NCBI RefSeq assembly: GCF_036417845.1
Contig: NC_089979.1
Location: forward strand, 4,517,424-4,581,423
Reading direction: 5' to 3'
DNA length: 64,000 nt
From: Apteryx mantelli
Lineage: Eukaryota > Chordata > Aves > Apterygiformes > Apterygidae
The position numbers and the translations under genes were made by a program. Positions 1-11,500 of the stretch are shown here, one piece after another. The number at the start of each line of letters is the position of its first letter. Position 1 is the stretch's first letter. The notes below the pieces were generated by a model. That model saw nothing but the letters and a program-made list of their open reading frames with translations, ran no database searches and was not told the DNA's origin.

Positions 1-1087
1 TGGCCACTTCTCACACCCAGGTATTGCCCACCAACACCACGATGCAGCTGCCTTCACACCAACCTCCTCCTGCAGCCCCATCCTCTACCCACGCCAGGCC
101 CCCAAGCCCATGGCCTCCTACCTTCTTCCTCCTCCTTCTGCTCACTTCAAACCAAGACACTAGCCCTTAGCCTCTACTCTGTACCTCCTTGGCCTTGTTA
201 TCCCTGCTTTCCCATTGTCCACAAGGGGAGTCTTCCCCACATCAATCCCAAAACTCTCACCACCCTCCTTTTTCCCCTTCATACCTTCTACCTCCTCCAT
301 GGCTCAAATCATAGGTGCTTTAGAGCCAGTGCACCCCGCTATAGAGAACCATTTGATTTTCTCCTGTTCTCTTATGGGATCAGATGTGACGGCAATGAAC
401 ACAATAGGAAAGCTCTCACTAGAGGCAATATAGGGAGACTGGACTTCACATCTAATGACTGGGAACCATTTCATGTGTTAATCATTCCTCTTTGTTGTTT
501 TTTATTCAAGTTGAAGATAAATCTTAATCTCCTTAATCCCACTATTTCCATGTGAAAGGTCTCCGGGCAATGTAGGAGATAAACTCAATTATTTCTCTTA
601 GAAGTTATGTCAAGGAGCACAACAGGAAGATCTGCACAGGCAGGAATTTTTAGCTACAGTCCCCCAGGGTGCAAGAGCCGTGTTCTTTTTTCAAACCTGA
701 TTAATTCTGCATCAGTTGGGCACATTACAGATACCATTTTCCTGAAGTCTGCAGTGTATTCCCTGGGCCACAGCTGCTGCTTCTGCCACTACTTGCTATT
801 TCTGAGGTGACTGCATCTGACAAATAGCAATGGAAGAGATTTCAGGAGTGACTCAGAGGCAAAGGCAATTTCACATCCAATTTTATATCCAAGGAGAGCA
901 TTTCACTGGCTCCAGAAATGCAAATGAGTGAGGCTTCTTCCTGCCTCAGCACCTCATTCAATTTCTTTGAATGTCACATCTCACGCTGTGGGTGCTCACC
1001 ACCCTTCAGCTTTTCTCTGCTCCAAGCATGTAAGAGCAGGCATAAGCAGTACCCACCTCAGTATGAATGACATGATCCCACCATGCA
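1..1087. other. Non-coding stretch, no gene seen
   Basis: Unique-looking vertebrate sequence of moderate GC with few CpGs. The open frames here are short (under 75 codons) and have no recognisable protein features. I see no repeat, RNA gene or promoter that I can support. Confidence 0.5.
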
Positions 1088-1692
1088 TGCATAAGAAATA
1101 ATGTTGCAACATTGTAACGTCAGTTTACAAATCTCAGTGAAGCACCTTTCAGGAAGGGAAGGTGATTTTATCCTTAAACAAAAGCAATTTTACTCATTGA
1201 CACTCTCATATCCACATACCCCCAAGCACCAAGTCTCATTTGTCCAACTGCACCATTTAGGCACCAAAGTATGTGTATCCAGGTGCTGTGGTCAGGATTA
1301 TTTGCAATGACATGGAGGACAAGGGTCAATGACTACCAAGTCCTCATCACATTTCTTGGGTTCCTCCTAGGTTGGTGACAACGTGCTGCATTTGAATGTG
1401 CCCTTTTGTCCCCTGGAGGAGCTGCCAGTGATGGGTCTCTCCAGCATGTCCCACCTTTGCGAATCGCCTGGATTTATTCACTGGCCTTTGTCTCCTAACC
1501 TGGGTGTCCTGGCATGGTGCATGCAGATGTGCTGGAATCTTGTTGAATTGCTCGTCTAGGCGCCATTGACACCTATCATTTGTGTAGCTCTTCTCCTGCC
1601 ATTTGTTCCTTCTGGTGCTTCCACACAATATCCCCATTCATTCTCCATTCATGCCAGTCTCAATATTTCCATTATAACTCCCAAAACATGCA
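1088..1692 (-). mobile_element. Solo-LTR-like repeat, copy A (minus strand)
   Basis: On the minus strand this segment aligns along its length with the segment at 14,699-15,226. Shared blocks include the start with TGT then GGGA, a GAAGCACCAGAAGGAAC block, CTGGCAGCTCCTCCAGGGG, a CTTGGTGCTTG block and an end rich in TTGCAA followed by TTATTTCYTA. Read minus-strand, the element runs from 1,688 down to 1,092 (597 bp). It starts with TG and is flanked on both sides by TGCA (1,088-1,091 and 1,689-1,692), a plausible 4-bp target-site duplication. A 96-codon open frame inside it is not a recognisable protein and is frameshifted or closed in the other copy. Size, TG start, short target duplication and absence of coding sequence are what a solitary LTR of an endogenous retrovirus looks like. 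The family is not identified, and the last bases are TA rather than the usual CA, so a non-LTR explanation stays open. Confidence 0.65.
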
Positions 1693-4427
1693 AAATCCAG
1701 TCTCTACTGACAGTATAACAACACCTTCGTGAGGAGGAAAGATGTTGCTACACAGGAGTCTGCACACACAAACCACAGCTGAACCAACCTGGACTGAACC
1801 TTGTCCCTGTATAAAGATTCCTTTCTGCCCCACCAAGAACAAATCTGGGGACGAAGCACTGCTTGTGCCTCTCACCAACTGGCTGTGGGCTAACAGCAGA
1901 GAACAGCATTGCCCAGGAGCTGCGCTGTTCGGGTGCCCAAGAGCTGCTATCTGGACAGGTGAAGATTTGCTGACTGCTCAATGGTGGCTTAGAAAAGGTA
2001 ACTCCATATCTGCTAGGCAGCAAAGTGCACCTGAGACATCTCAAACACAGTCCCTACCTCTTGTGGGAAATACTGCAGGATCAGCAAATCACAGTAAGTT
2101 CAGACTGTTGCTCTTCAGATCCCATAGACAGAAACAACTGTAAGGTTTCATCCACCGCAGTGGATCAGCCAAGTAACACGTACTGAGCTAGGGTTATACG
2201 CTCACACCAAGCTGTCCCTAGGGGAAGGTTTCTCTTTGCTCATAGCGCATTGGTGTGGATTTATCTCAGGCAGGGCTAGGAGAGCAACGATCCTCTCTTC
2301 TTCCCCTGCAGCACCCTTCAGTAGAGCATACACTCTCTCTGACCACCCAGGGGAGACCCATAACACCATCTCTCCTTCTGTCAGCCCTGTAGCCACATCC
2401 AGCCCAGGCCCAGCACTACCTGTTCAACTCCTCAAAAGTCCAGCTAACCCATGTTCCCTTCAGAAACAAATTTCTGAGTGTCATCTCCAGAGATAGGTGT
2501 TGGCTCCCTGAGTGCCACCTTGGAGGAGGCAGCACGTCCACCAGTTTTGCAGCATGTGGCACCACCTGTGCAACATGCCGAGGTCAGCGTGTACAGCAAG
2601 GGCGTGACAAGAGCATCCTGTGGCTGGAGTGACAAATTAGTGACAGCGAGCAGCCAGCCTGGCAAGAGTGAGTAATAAAACACTATCAGGATAATCAGAA
2701 CTGAGAGCGTTCCACTTCGCATCTGGTCCTTCCCCCAGCACTAGACAAAGCCCATTCAGGAGATAAAGCACCAAGCGGCAGATGTCAGTAGAGTAGCTTG
2801 CAAGCTAGAAGCAGCAATGTTGCCGAGTTTCAGATACAATCCCATAGCTGGCATAATCCCCATACAATTAAAAATGGATCCTGAGTGCTCAGTTTCCAAA
2901 GCTCCCAGGATATATATTATCAGTGACAGAGCATCAGGCAGGGCCTTATACAGTCACAGTAGTGACTCCCCTGCCACCTGCATGACCCAGAGCGGTGCTG
3001 ATGGACACCTAGAGAGTCCTTGTCCTCCACCCTGGCAAAGCTGCCCTGTTACCCCATCTCTGCTCATTCCCACCTCTGTCTCTGCTTCTGCAAAGCAGGG
3101 AACATCACCTGCATGGGTGATGTTGCACAGCATGGGAAAACAGAGACCCAGGTCAGACCACGTGCGTAATCCCAGCAAACCTTTTGGACAAAAGCTGCCG
3201 TTGCTCCCAGATTTCGCTTTTCAGAATGTGGTGAATCCCCCCTGTTTCAGGAGCCCCCCTCTTTGCAGTGGAGGTGCATTGACCTCCCAGGGGGCACCCC
3301 TCCACTTGTCCATCCGCTGCAGTGTGATCAGGATGTTCTGCGGCTACAGGCAGGGTTACATACCACGCTGTGGTCCAAACATGGGGCTGGAAACTCATGT
3401 GAGAAACCTTCAGAGTGAATATGAAAAGCGCCACACTTGCAGTTCTGGGCAGTGTCTCTCTGACATACTGGCAGAGGCCAAACCTTGATCATTACCTGTG
3501 TCTCCAATTCTTTTGCACTCCTTATAGTTCAGGCACCTGCTATAATTCCCAACCCTGAAAAATACATGTTGATACATCTCTTTCACTTTTAGATTTTGCC
3601 CATTCTGTGACTTTTTTCCCCCTCTCAACCTTAAGCACCTTCACAGACAGAAGATGAGTAGCAGGTCAGTCCTACCTCAGATCCTCCACAGAGTCTGAGT
3701 CAGGCTGAGCCTTTGCTTTGTGGCCTTTCAAAAGTAGCACATCTCACAATGCCAAATCACTGCCCTTCAATTTCAAAAGGACTAACAGAGTGATGATAAT
3801 TAATATGATGGAGTGACAGTAATTGCCAGTAGATATTAATGCCTATTATTACTGCCATTGTTATTAGTAATAATAATAGTAATTGCTGTTATTTCTCTAG
3901 CAGTCAGAAAACTAATATTGTTATTGCTGTCACCTCAGAGTACAGGTCATGGATAGGACGCCCTTACTCTAGGCTTTCTATGAGCAGAGTTGGCCATGGT
4001 GGCCTCAGCCCCAAGCACAAGACAAGAGGTTACCTAGGGAGATGCTGAAATGGAGAGAGAGGGGGTGAAGACACAGGACAGCAGAGTCAGCAGGTTGGCA
4101 AGGGCGGACGGGTGCTAGGGCATGGGTAGGGGAGTCAGGAGGTGCAGAGGCATTCCCCATCTCCACCACAGCCCTCCCTTGTGGCCTCAGAGGTGGCATC
4201 TGGAAACCCATCAGGGATGGGAAGGAGCTCCAGGTTAAGATGTTTAATCGTAGGTGTCTCCATGGGCGTTAGACATCTGATCTTGCATTACAGCCACCAG
4301 GGAGCTAATCTGCACTGTCAGTGGAGACTAAGAAGCAGTGTAGCTGACCAATGCACAGCTAACCCATTTGTCTAAATGTAAGTACCACATGTTATTTGAG
4401 ATGCTCAGAGGTATCTCTGACTGAAAC
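1693..4427. other. Non-coding stretch, no gene seen
   Basis: Moderate-GC sequence with several chance open frames, the longest 223 codons at 2,817-3,488 on the plus strand. That frame has no domain, no compositional sign of coding and no plausible splice frame. An AT-rich, imperfect ATT/AAT microsatellite lies at about 3,836-3,900. Confidence 0.45.
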
Positions 4428-4550
4428 CCACTCAATCTCTTTGTGCCTCTGTTCCCCATCAGTTACATGGAAATGTTATGGCTCACTCCTCTACAGCTGC
4501 GTGTTTAGATGATTCATCCTCCAGGATAAGAAGGGTACAGAGCTCTGCAC
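4428..4550 (+). repeat. MIR-like SINE relic
   Basis: The order of short blocks follows the 3' half of amniote MIR elements: AATCTCTTTGTGCCTCTGTT, then CCCCATC followed by a degraded 'TGTAAAATGGGGATAAT'-like part, then GATTCATC and a GGTACAGAGCTC-like tail. The copy is heavily diverged, as expected for an ancient element. The call rests on remembered family structure, not on an alignment. Confidence 0.45.
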
Positions 4551-6261
4551 CTACATGGACTGAGAATAGTTATATCAATAACAACATGAGTTTCATTTGG
4601 AGGTAAAGCCATGATGCTGAGCTCCTGATCTAAGTCATGGTGCCAGACTCCCATATGAATGCTAGGCTCTCATTTTGGTTCATCTCCGGGTGTAATATCT
4701 GAAAATGGGGAAGCCAAACACTACATATATTTTTCATGGCTCACATGTTTCCATCCTTCCTAATTCAGCCCAAGACTGAAAACAACTTGCTGTGCCTGGG
4801 CCTCTTTCCCCACAATTTAAAAACTCACAGATGAAAAAATATTCAGATCATTTCAGGGATCCAGCAGAGCCAAAAAACAGTTGTACTGTTAGCAGGGAGG
4901 AAGAAAGCAAAAATGCAATGCAATCCCAAAAGCATAGGAGAGGGGATGGGAATTTCTTAAGCCAGTTTCAGCACTGAAACCACCATCTCATTAAATGGTC
5001 CAGGGCTGTCCCCTGCCTCCGGAGGTACTGCAAGAGGATCACGGGCCCTGCCTGCCCCTCTGCTGACTCAAAGACACAAGTTGCCAATTCTCTTAGTTAG
5101 CTGTCAGAGAAGCTGGGATGGTTTTATGAAGCGAGATGCTCTAGGACAGGGGCTGAGCAATAGTAATAGGGGAACCTGGAGAAGCCAAAGCCCTGAGAAA
5201 GAAGGACTTTCACAACATTGCTCTTAACTCCAAACTCTAGGATGGGGATGGCCTTAGACTCTCCACCAACTGTGGGCTAAAAAGGCAGATGCTCACAGAC
5301 ACACTAAATTGAATCATTCTCCGTCTGGACCTTACAGACAAAAACCTGCAAGCTCAGTAAAGCGGGGGTAGAGAAACACCCAAATGTAGGATGATATGGA
5401 GACATGGAGAGCCTGCCAGCAGCTCAAATCCCACACACAATCTGCAGCTGAAATAGAGGGGATTGGTACCACCTACATCAGACAGAGAGGCAACCACAGT
5501 AACCCCAAGATAAGCCCTCCGTTCCCAGAGCTGCCTGTTCCCCGCAATAACCCACAAGATGACCCCTACACTTTACCATGCACCATTACTCATTTTTATG
5601 CTCCTTCAGTCAGTGTGTCTGCTCTGTGACAACAGTCATCATCCAGGATAATTTAATTTGAAGGGACAAAAATCCATCAGTTACGTTCTTATTATTTTTC
5701 CACAGTAATTCACAGCTTGTCTCACATGCTACAATCCTTAGTCAGGAGAGAATGAGTTTGTTGTTGGGGAGTTGTATCACATTGTGTCTGGCCTGCTGAA
5801 AAAGCAGCCAGGTCAAATCAAGGACAGGTACGGGGGCTTTAGAGTCAAAAATATCTTTTCCCCTTTGATATCCTGACAGCCAGATCTTCACCTGGATACA
5901 GGCTACAGGACCCAGGGTATCCCTGTGGATTTTAGTAGCATTAGCACTAGCAAACAACATGAGTGCAACAGCCCCACCAACTCATTTTCTCCCTTTCCTC
6001 AGACAAGGAGCACGGAAAGGTGGTGTGAGCTTTTGCTAAGCCAGCTGCAGTCTGTTGCCTCACACTTCAAGCTATCCTGGAAGCCAACGGACGTCCATGG
6101 ATGAGAAGACAGCACGGCTTCATGTGCTGACCACATCCATAGCACTAATTCACCACCTATCAGTCAGGAACATTGCAGAAACTGGTGTCAGTCCTGCAGG
6201 CCATCCTCTGGGCTCCAGGGTACCAGAGCGACCCACAAGAAGGTGGGTTCTCTGTCCTCCC

Positions 6262-6340
6262 TCCAAATGTGCAGGAGGTTGGACTAGAGACCTCCTGGGG
6301 TCCCCTCCAACCTCCATTATCTTATGATCCTATGACCCTA
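6262..6340 (+). mobile_element. CR1 LINE 3' end
   Basis: The block GGAGGTTGGACTAGAGACCT, followed by GGGGTCCCCTCCAACCTCCA and ending with two short CTTATGAT/CCTATGAC octamer-like units, is the hallmark of the 3' terminus of avian CR1 (chicken repeat 1) retroposons, which carry an ATTCTATGA-type octamer tail instead of poly-A. Only the last ~80 bp are clear. CR1 copies are usually 5'-truncated, so a short fragment is normal. It identifies the DNA as sauropsid, most likely bird. Confidence 0.8.
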
Positions 6341-8204
6341 CAACAAGGCACCGACATCCCCATGCAAACACTGAGGCCACATGTCAGGAAGGTGAGTTTA
6401 AAGGGCGTGTTTTTGTTGTTTCCAGAATAATGGCTTTTGTGCCCAGCATCCTTCCCTCACATCTCTACGCTGAGACACCGAGAGGCTCTGCTCTGAGAGC
6501 GAAGCCCAGGCTGGCCTGGCCATGAAAAGCCTGCCAGAGCAGGATGGGCCAGGGCAACACCGTCTCAGTCCAACTCTGGGCAACCGCACAGCAGGGCTGT
6601 AGCGTTATTTGTGGTTCCTCTCCAGCTGGTGAGTGACCTTCCCAGTTCTGAACACGGCTTTTGCCAACAAAACACATGATCAGTATTTATTAGCAAGCCG
6701 GGCAGGTAGTAATATTTAACCCCTCTGCTATTCAGCAGTTTTCTTTCCTCATGTGTTTCATGAGAATGACAACTTTGAGCCTTTGCTATGGCCATATAAC
6801 TATTTGGCTGGTCTCTCTCTCCTCACAACTCCCCATGCCAGGATGCTGTGATATTTTCTGGGCCCAGGTCCTCCAGACATTGTCCTCCAGTGAGGTAGGA
6901 CAACCTCCCTCCCTCCAGCATTTCTGCTTAAACCACAGACAGACGAATCTTTGCATAGCACTATGAATATTGTGTGTGAGAGGTTTAAAAAACAAAGCTC
7001 TTCCCTATTAATGTTAGTGATGCTGGTTAGATGGAGTCCATGATTTCTTTCTCTTGGCCCAGGGCCATGAGAAGGACTCTGCATTACTCAGCACCCTGTT
7101 TAATCACTTACAGCAGGGCAAAGTCGAGGTGGGACGGACGCTATGTTCCCAGATCTCGGTGTTCAGGGAGGTGTCACGCTGCTGGGAGCCCCAACCCGCC
7201 AGTCCTGCCCCTGCAACCTCACGCCGGGCTGACCCAGGGACTCACCCCTGCTGCAGCAGAGTCTTTCTGGAGGGTTGGGCTATTTGGAAGAGTTTGTAAA
7301 ACACTATTAAATCCACATCCAGCTATGTATCTCCAAGGTAACACCATTCCTGTACTTCACACTATGTGCCTACGTGGCCCACACCCAATTCCTCGCCCTC
7401 CCCACCCAAGGAGAAGTTAACTCCTTCCCACCCACGGCTAGATGCTGCACCACACCCAGGGAGCACTGGCCATCACCTGGTGACTGGGTAACAAACACAA
7501 ACTTCACACCACGATGTTGACGTGCTCCGTGAGCCACAAAGGGTGACAGCAGGCATCCTGGTGCCTCCCTCAGATCACACCACTTCTGCACTCCCCGTCC
7601 CCAGCACCACATGCTGGGGTGTTTGCATTTCTGATACGTGAGCCCCTGGCCTTGCGCTCTTAGGACAGCTTTGCAGGAGCCCCAGGAGGACAGATAATAC
7701 CTGGTATTACACAGAGTTGGTGTGGCACATAGAGCAAATGCCTGATTCAGCAGAGAGCTGGTACAACATTAACCCGTCAGTATTTTGTGCAGAAACAAGA
7801 ACCAGCAGCAGGACTTGTTGTGAGGAGCGTTTGGAGAGCTGCTTTGCAACATGCACTGTGGTGTTTTTGACCCAGTTCAAGGTGCTCTGTGTGTGTCATT
7901 CACTGAATCATCAGCTCATAGCCCTGGAGCCTGGGGGGCAGTAAACCCTGTGGGAATGAGGGCATCAGTAAGACATAAACAGGAAGAGTAAGAGAAAACT
8001 CTGTCACCAGTGGGAGGTCCTTGTTTCCAAAGTAACTGGGTGGATCTTGGAACCACTGAGAGCAGGGCTGGGAAGGAGGTGAAGAGGTGACCTCGTCCTT
8101 CTCTCTACCCCCAGGCAAGATCAAGTATGCCTGAACCAGTCCAGAGAGCTCTGGGTTTAACCTGCCCTTGAAACATCCAGGTCCACAATATTGGTTGTCC
8201 TCAG

Positions 8205-8265
8205 CTCTGCCAAGTCCCTTGCTCTCTGCCTCAGTTCCTCCCCCCCCATAAAAGGACAAACAATC
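8205..8265 (+). repeat. Possible MIR-like SINE fragment
   Basis: CCAAGTCCCTTGCTCTCTGC then CTCAGTTCCTCCCCCCCCAT and AAAAGGACAAACAAT follow the MIR-type order 'cttgggcaagtca...tctctgtgcctcagtttccccatctgtaaaatgggg'. It is short and diverged, and could be a chance resemblance. Confidence 0.35.
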
Positions 8266-8559
8266 AGAACAAGTGGCTCCATTGCTGGGTTATTGGAGAT
8301 GAAGGAAGCAGGGAAGGGAATCCTTTGGCTGATGCTTGATGATATGCAAATGTTTGGTGAAAAGCAAGACATAAGCACAGAGTATTGTGTATGTAGGGGT
8401 ATTTACACCTGCTGATGTGGGTTTGACCCAGCTACAAAGTGCATTACTCAAGACAGTCCAGGTGTGCACACACATGAATGTTTGGTTGTTCTTGTGCTCC
8501 TCCAAGCATAACCTGGGCATTTGCCTTGCAGAGGAGTTCCCAGTTTGGGGGCTGTGACT

Positions 8560-11500
8560 AGATTTCCGCAGGACACCATGTACCTCCTTTTAACAACAGT
8601 TTGAAGGTAGTTTTGCTGGCCCCAAGTCCTTTGACTTTTTTAATTCTATTTGGCATGGAAAAGGGCAAGAATCACACTTCCTAAAAAAGGTTAACATCTG
8701 ATAGCTTGGGCCAGCTTCCTACCTGAGCAAGGAGAGAGGCCAGGAAATTATTATTCTTGTCACATACTGAATATATCTGATAACTGTGTGAGCAAAAGTG
8801 TGTTTTAAAAGGACAGTGTTTTTAAGGCACTAATTGCAATGCCCTCAAGCCTTGAATTCTTCTGCTTTGGAGGATATTCTGGGCCTTCAGAGCTGGATAA
8901 TGCAAGTCCATGTCCCCACTTAAGACCAGATCAATACTTTGCCTGTATTACTAATTCTCAAGCCTGTGCAAAGAGCAAACCTGCTTTGCTGAAATTGGTT
9001 CAGGGTCTCATATGTTACTGTGTTCCTGATGTATCTCTCAAGTCACCATTCCAGTCACTACTGAGGCACCAAATCCGTATCATTAAATTATCTCGCAGCT
9101 CTTTGGGGAATAGTTAAGATTCAGGATGGTCTCTGCACTACTGCACAATTTAGCTATGTTTAAAGCCTGTTAGCCAAGAGAGATTTAATGAAAATGCATC
9201 TGGGAGACCAGTGATGGGCAATACAACTTCTATTCTTGACAGATGCACAAGCCCAACTTTCCATTGATAGCAATTGCTGCAAACTTGGACCTAATGATTT
9301 ACCTAAGGCCCTTAAGGGCTTGATATCTGCTGTTCTTCCAGCACGGAAATGCAGAGTTTAAATATAAAATCTGCATAGAGAAGTTCTGTGCAATCCAATC
9401 AGCCAGTAAATTTTTTACAGATGATAGTGCACTGATCCTGGCATAATCCAATACTTCATAATGTCTTAAAAGATTAAGGCATCATTTGCTGCCCAAATGA
9501 CAGGGGAGATTCACATCTCTGCAGAGTAAACACTGGCAACAGTCTTGCATAAGAGCCAGCAATATTGCTAAAATTCTCCTCTGCGCTTCCTTACAAGGAC
9601 AATTACATAATCAGAAGCCTTCATCTATCAAAAGCAATCCTTTTCATTAAAGATGTCCCAGTGTAAATTTACAAGCACACATCAAATGGGAAGGGAGGGA
9701 AGATAGCCGGATTGCATCGTCTGACTGATCTGGAAAGAGGATTTTAACCTTTTAATGACTCATTCCTGCTCACTAGTTTCTTTCATCCCTTATCTTGCTC
9801 CAGGGTTGGGAGCATGTTTGAAGATGCACACCAAAACCCCTTGACTCATAGAAATCAGGGTCCCCAACATGTAAGGCTCTGTGTTTACAGAGTCACGCAT
9901 ATCCCCATCCTGCTTAGTAACAGACAAGGATTGTACCTGTAAGTGATAAAGGGGCAGAACAAGACTCAGTGGCTAAAAGAAGATCTGTGGGTGCAGAACA
10001 GCCAGCGAAACCTCACTTGATGCTTGACAAAACTCTGAAGCACTAGAGACTCTCCACACACCATCCTGCTCAGCCAAGTTCCCCAAGGACAAGTTGTTCT
10101 GCCATTCCCTCTGCCAGAGGGTCCCTTAGTTTTCCCATAGTTTCTCCTGAGCCCCAAGAGGATCCACAGGTTGGGAAATTAGTGCTTGAATCTTAAATTC
10201 AGTGCATACCAAGGGGAGCAAGCCCCTCACAAGACTTGCATTGTTCCACTGGCAGCACAGACAGACACAGGATGGTGGTACCCATCTTTGTAAACTAGAG
10301 TTCTGGCCCATGAAATGGGATGCTGGGTTCAGTGCCCTCTTTGGTCTGGCTCAACCCTCATCTGGTGTCCTGACCGCCAGGCTAGCCTCAAGGCGAGATG
10401 GTGGAGGTTAAAGGAGGAGGCGTCCCCCACTAGAGCTAGGTCAGCATGGAGACAAGAGCAGATGTCAGCATGTGAGCTTGTCATCTAGACTGTATCACCC
10501 ACAGCTAGACATCACCTTTCTTAGGATATGTCCTAACCATGCCTGTTTCTCTGACTGACTATGATGGGTGAATCTGCCATCCCTGTTACTTCTGTGCAAC
10601 TATTTTGCAAAGAGATACAATGATGGGCACCCCTTGGCACCATCTCCTGATCAGTAGAGAGCAACACATAGCAGCTGTCTCAGGAAAAATGACATAAAGA
10701 GCCATATACTTGTCCTGAAGGACCACATCCAGGGAGAAAACCATCAGATATCCTAATTAACTAGTTACAAAAGCTCTCTTGTGTATTGGTAACGAGATCC
10801 CCTGGGAGATCCAGGGCTTTAACACAATTTGATATCTCACAGGAAAGCTATAGGCTCTCTTGCCCTCTCTGGGGTTTCCTCTTGAGTTGGTGACTCAGAT
10901 TAAGACACACATATTGTCCCCAGGGAAGATAAGGCCTCTTGCTAGAGGTGTTGGTGCTAATTGGAGTGATCACTGCTCAGCCCTCAACAGGAGGTGGGAA
11001 AACAGACACAACAGAGAGAGCCAAGTTGCCATGGGGTCTTGGAGATGCCTGTCTGGGTTTGGGATGGGCCTCACATCTCAGTTCTTCTTATTGGTTTGTC
11101 ATGGTGTGTCTGCAAGGGGAAAATAAGGTTCAAAGGGACCAGATTTACCTCTCACAGTCTCCTCTAAGGCAGATAAGTGAGGGTTGCAATTCGCTGAAGT
11201 GCCTACCCTCAGGAGGAGAGTCCTTCTTGGCTGCTGCTAATGAAATAGCAGGAAATAATATTTTCCTGCTCAGATCTGGCAAAAAAACAGCATGGGGGGG
11301 GGATTTCTGGCAGTGTTCCTCTAAGATAGCAGAAGGTAAAATGGTAATTGGATGGAGGCAAATGGGAAGCAAAGAGAAGGAGGCCACCACAGAAAGGTCT
11401 CTAGGGAGGAGTGGGAGTCTGCGAGATGGCTCAGAACAGTCGTGGGCTGGAGAGGGAAGGGGAACAAGTTCAAGAAGGAAGTGGCAGAGCAAGGGAAGAA

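Noticed and set aside
1347..1637. 96-codon minus-strand frame similar to a 72-codon frame at 14,739-14,957
   Set aside because: The resemblance comes from the shared LTR-like repeat. The DNA aligns well beyond both frames and the frames are not kept equally, so it is not a protein family.
2817..3488. 223-codon plus-strand frame
   Set aside because: No family resemblance, no upstream promoter or acceptor; composition looks random.
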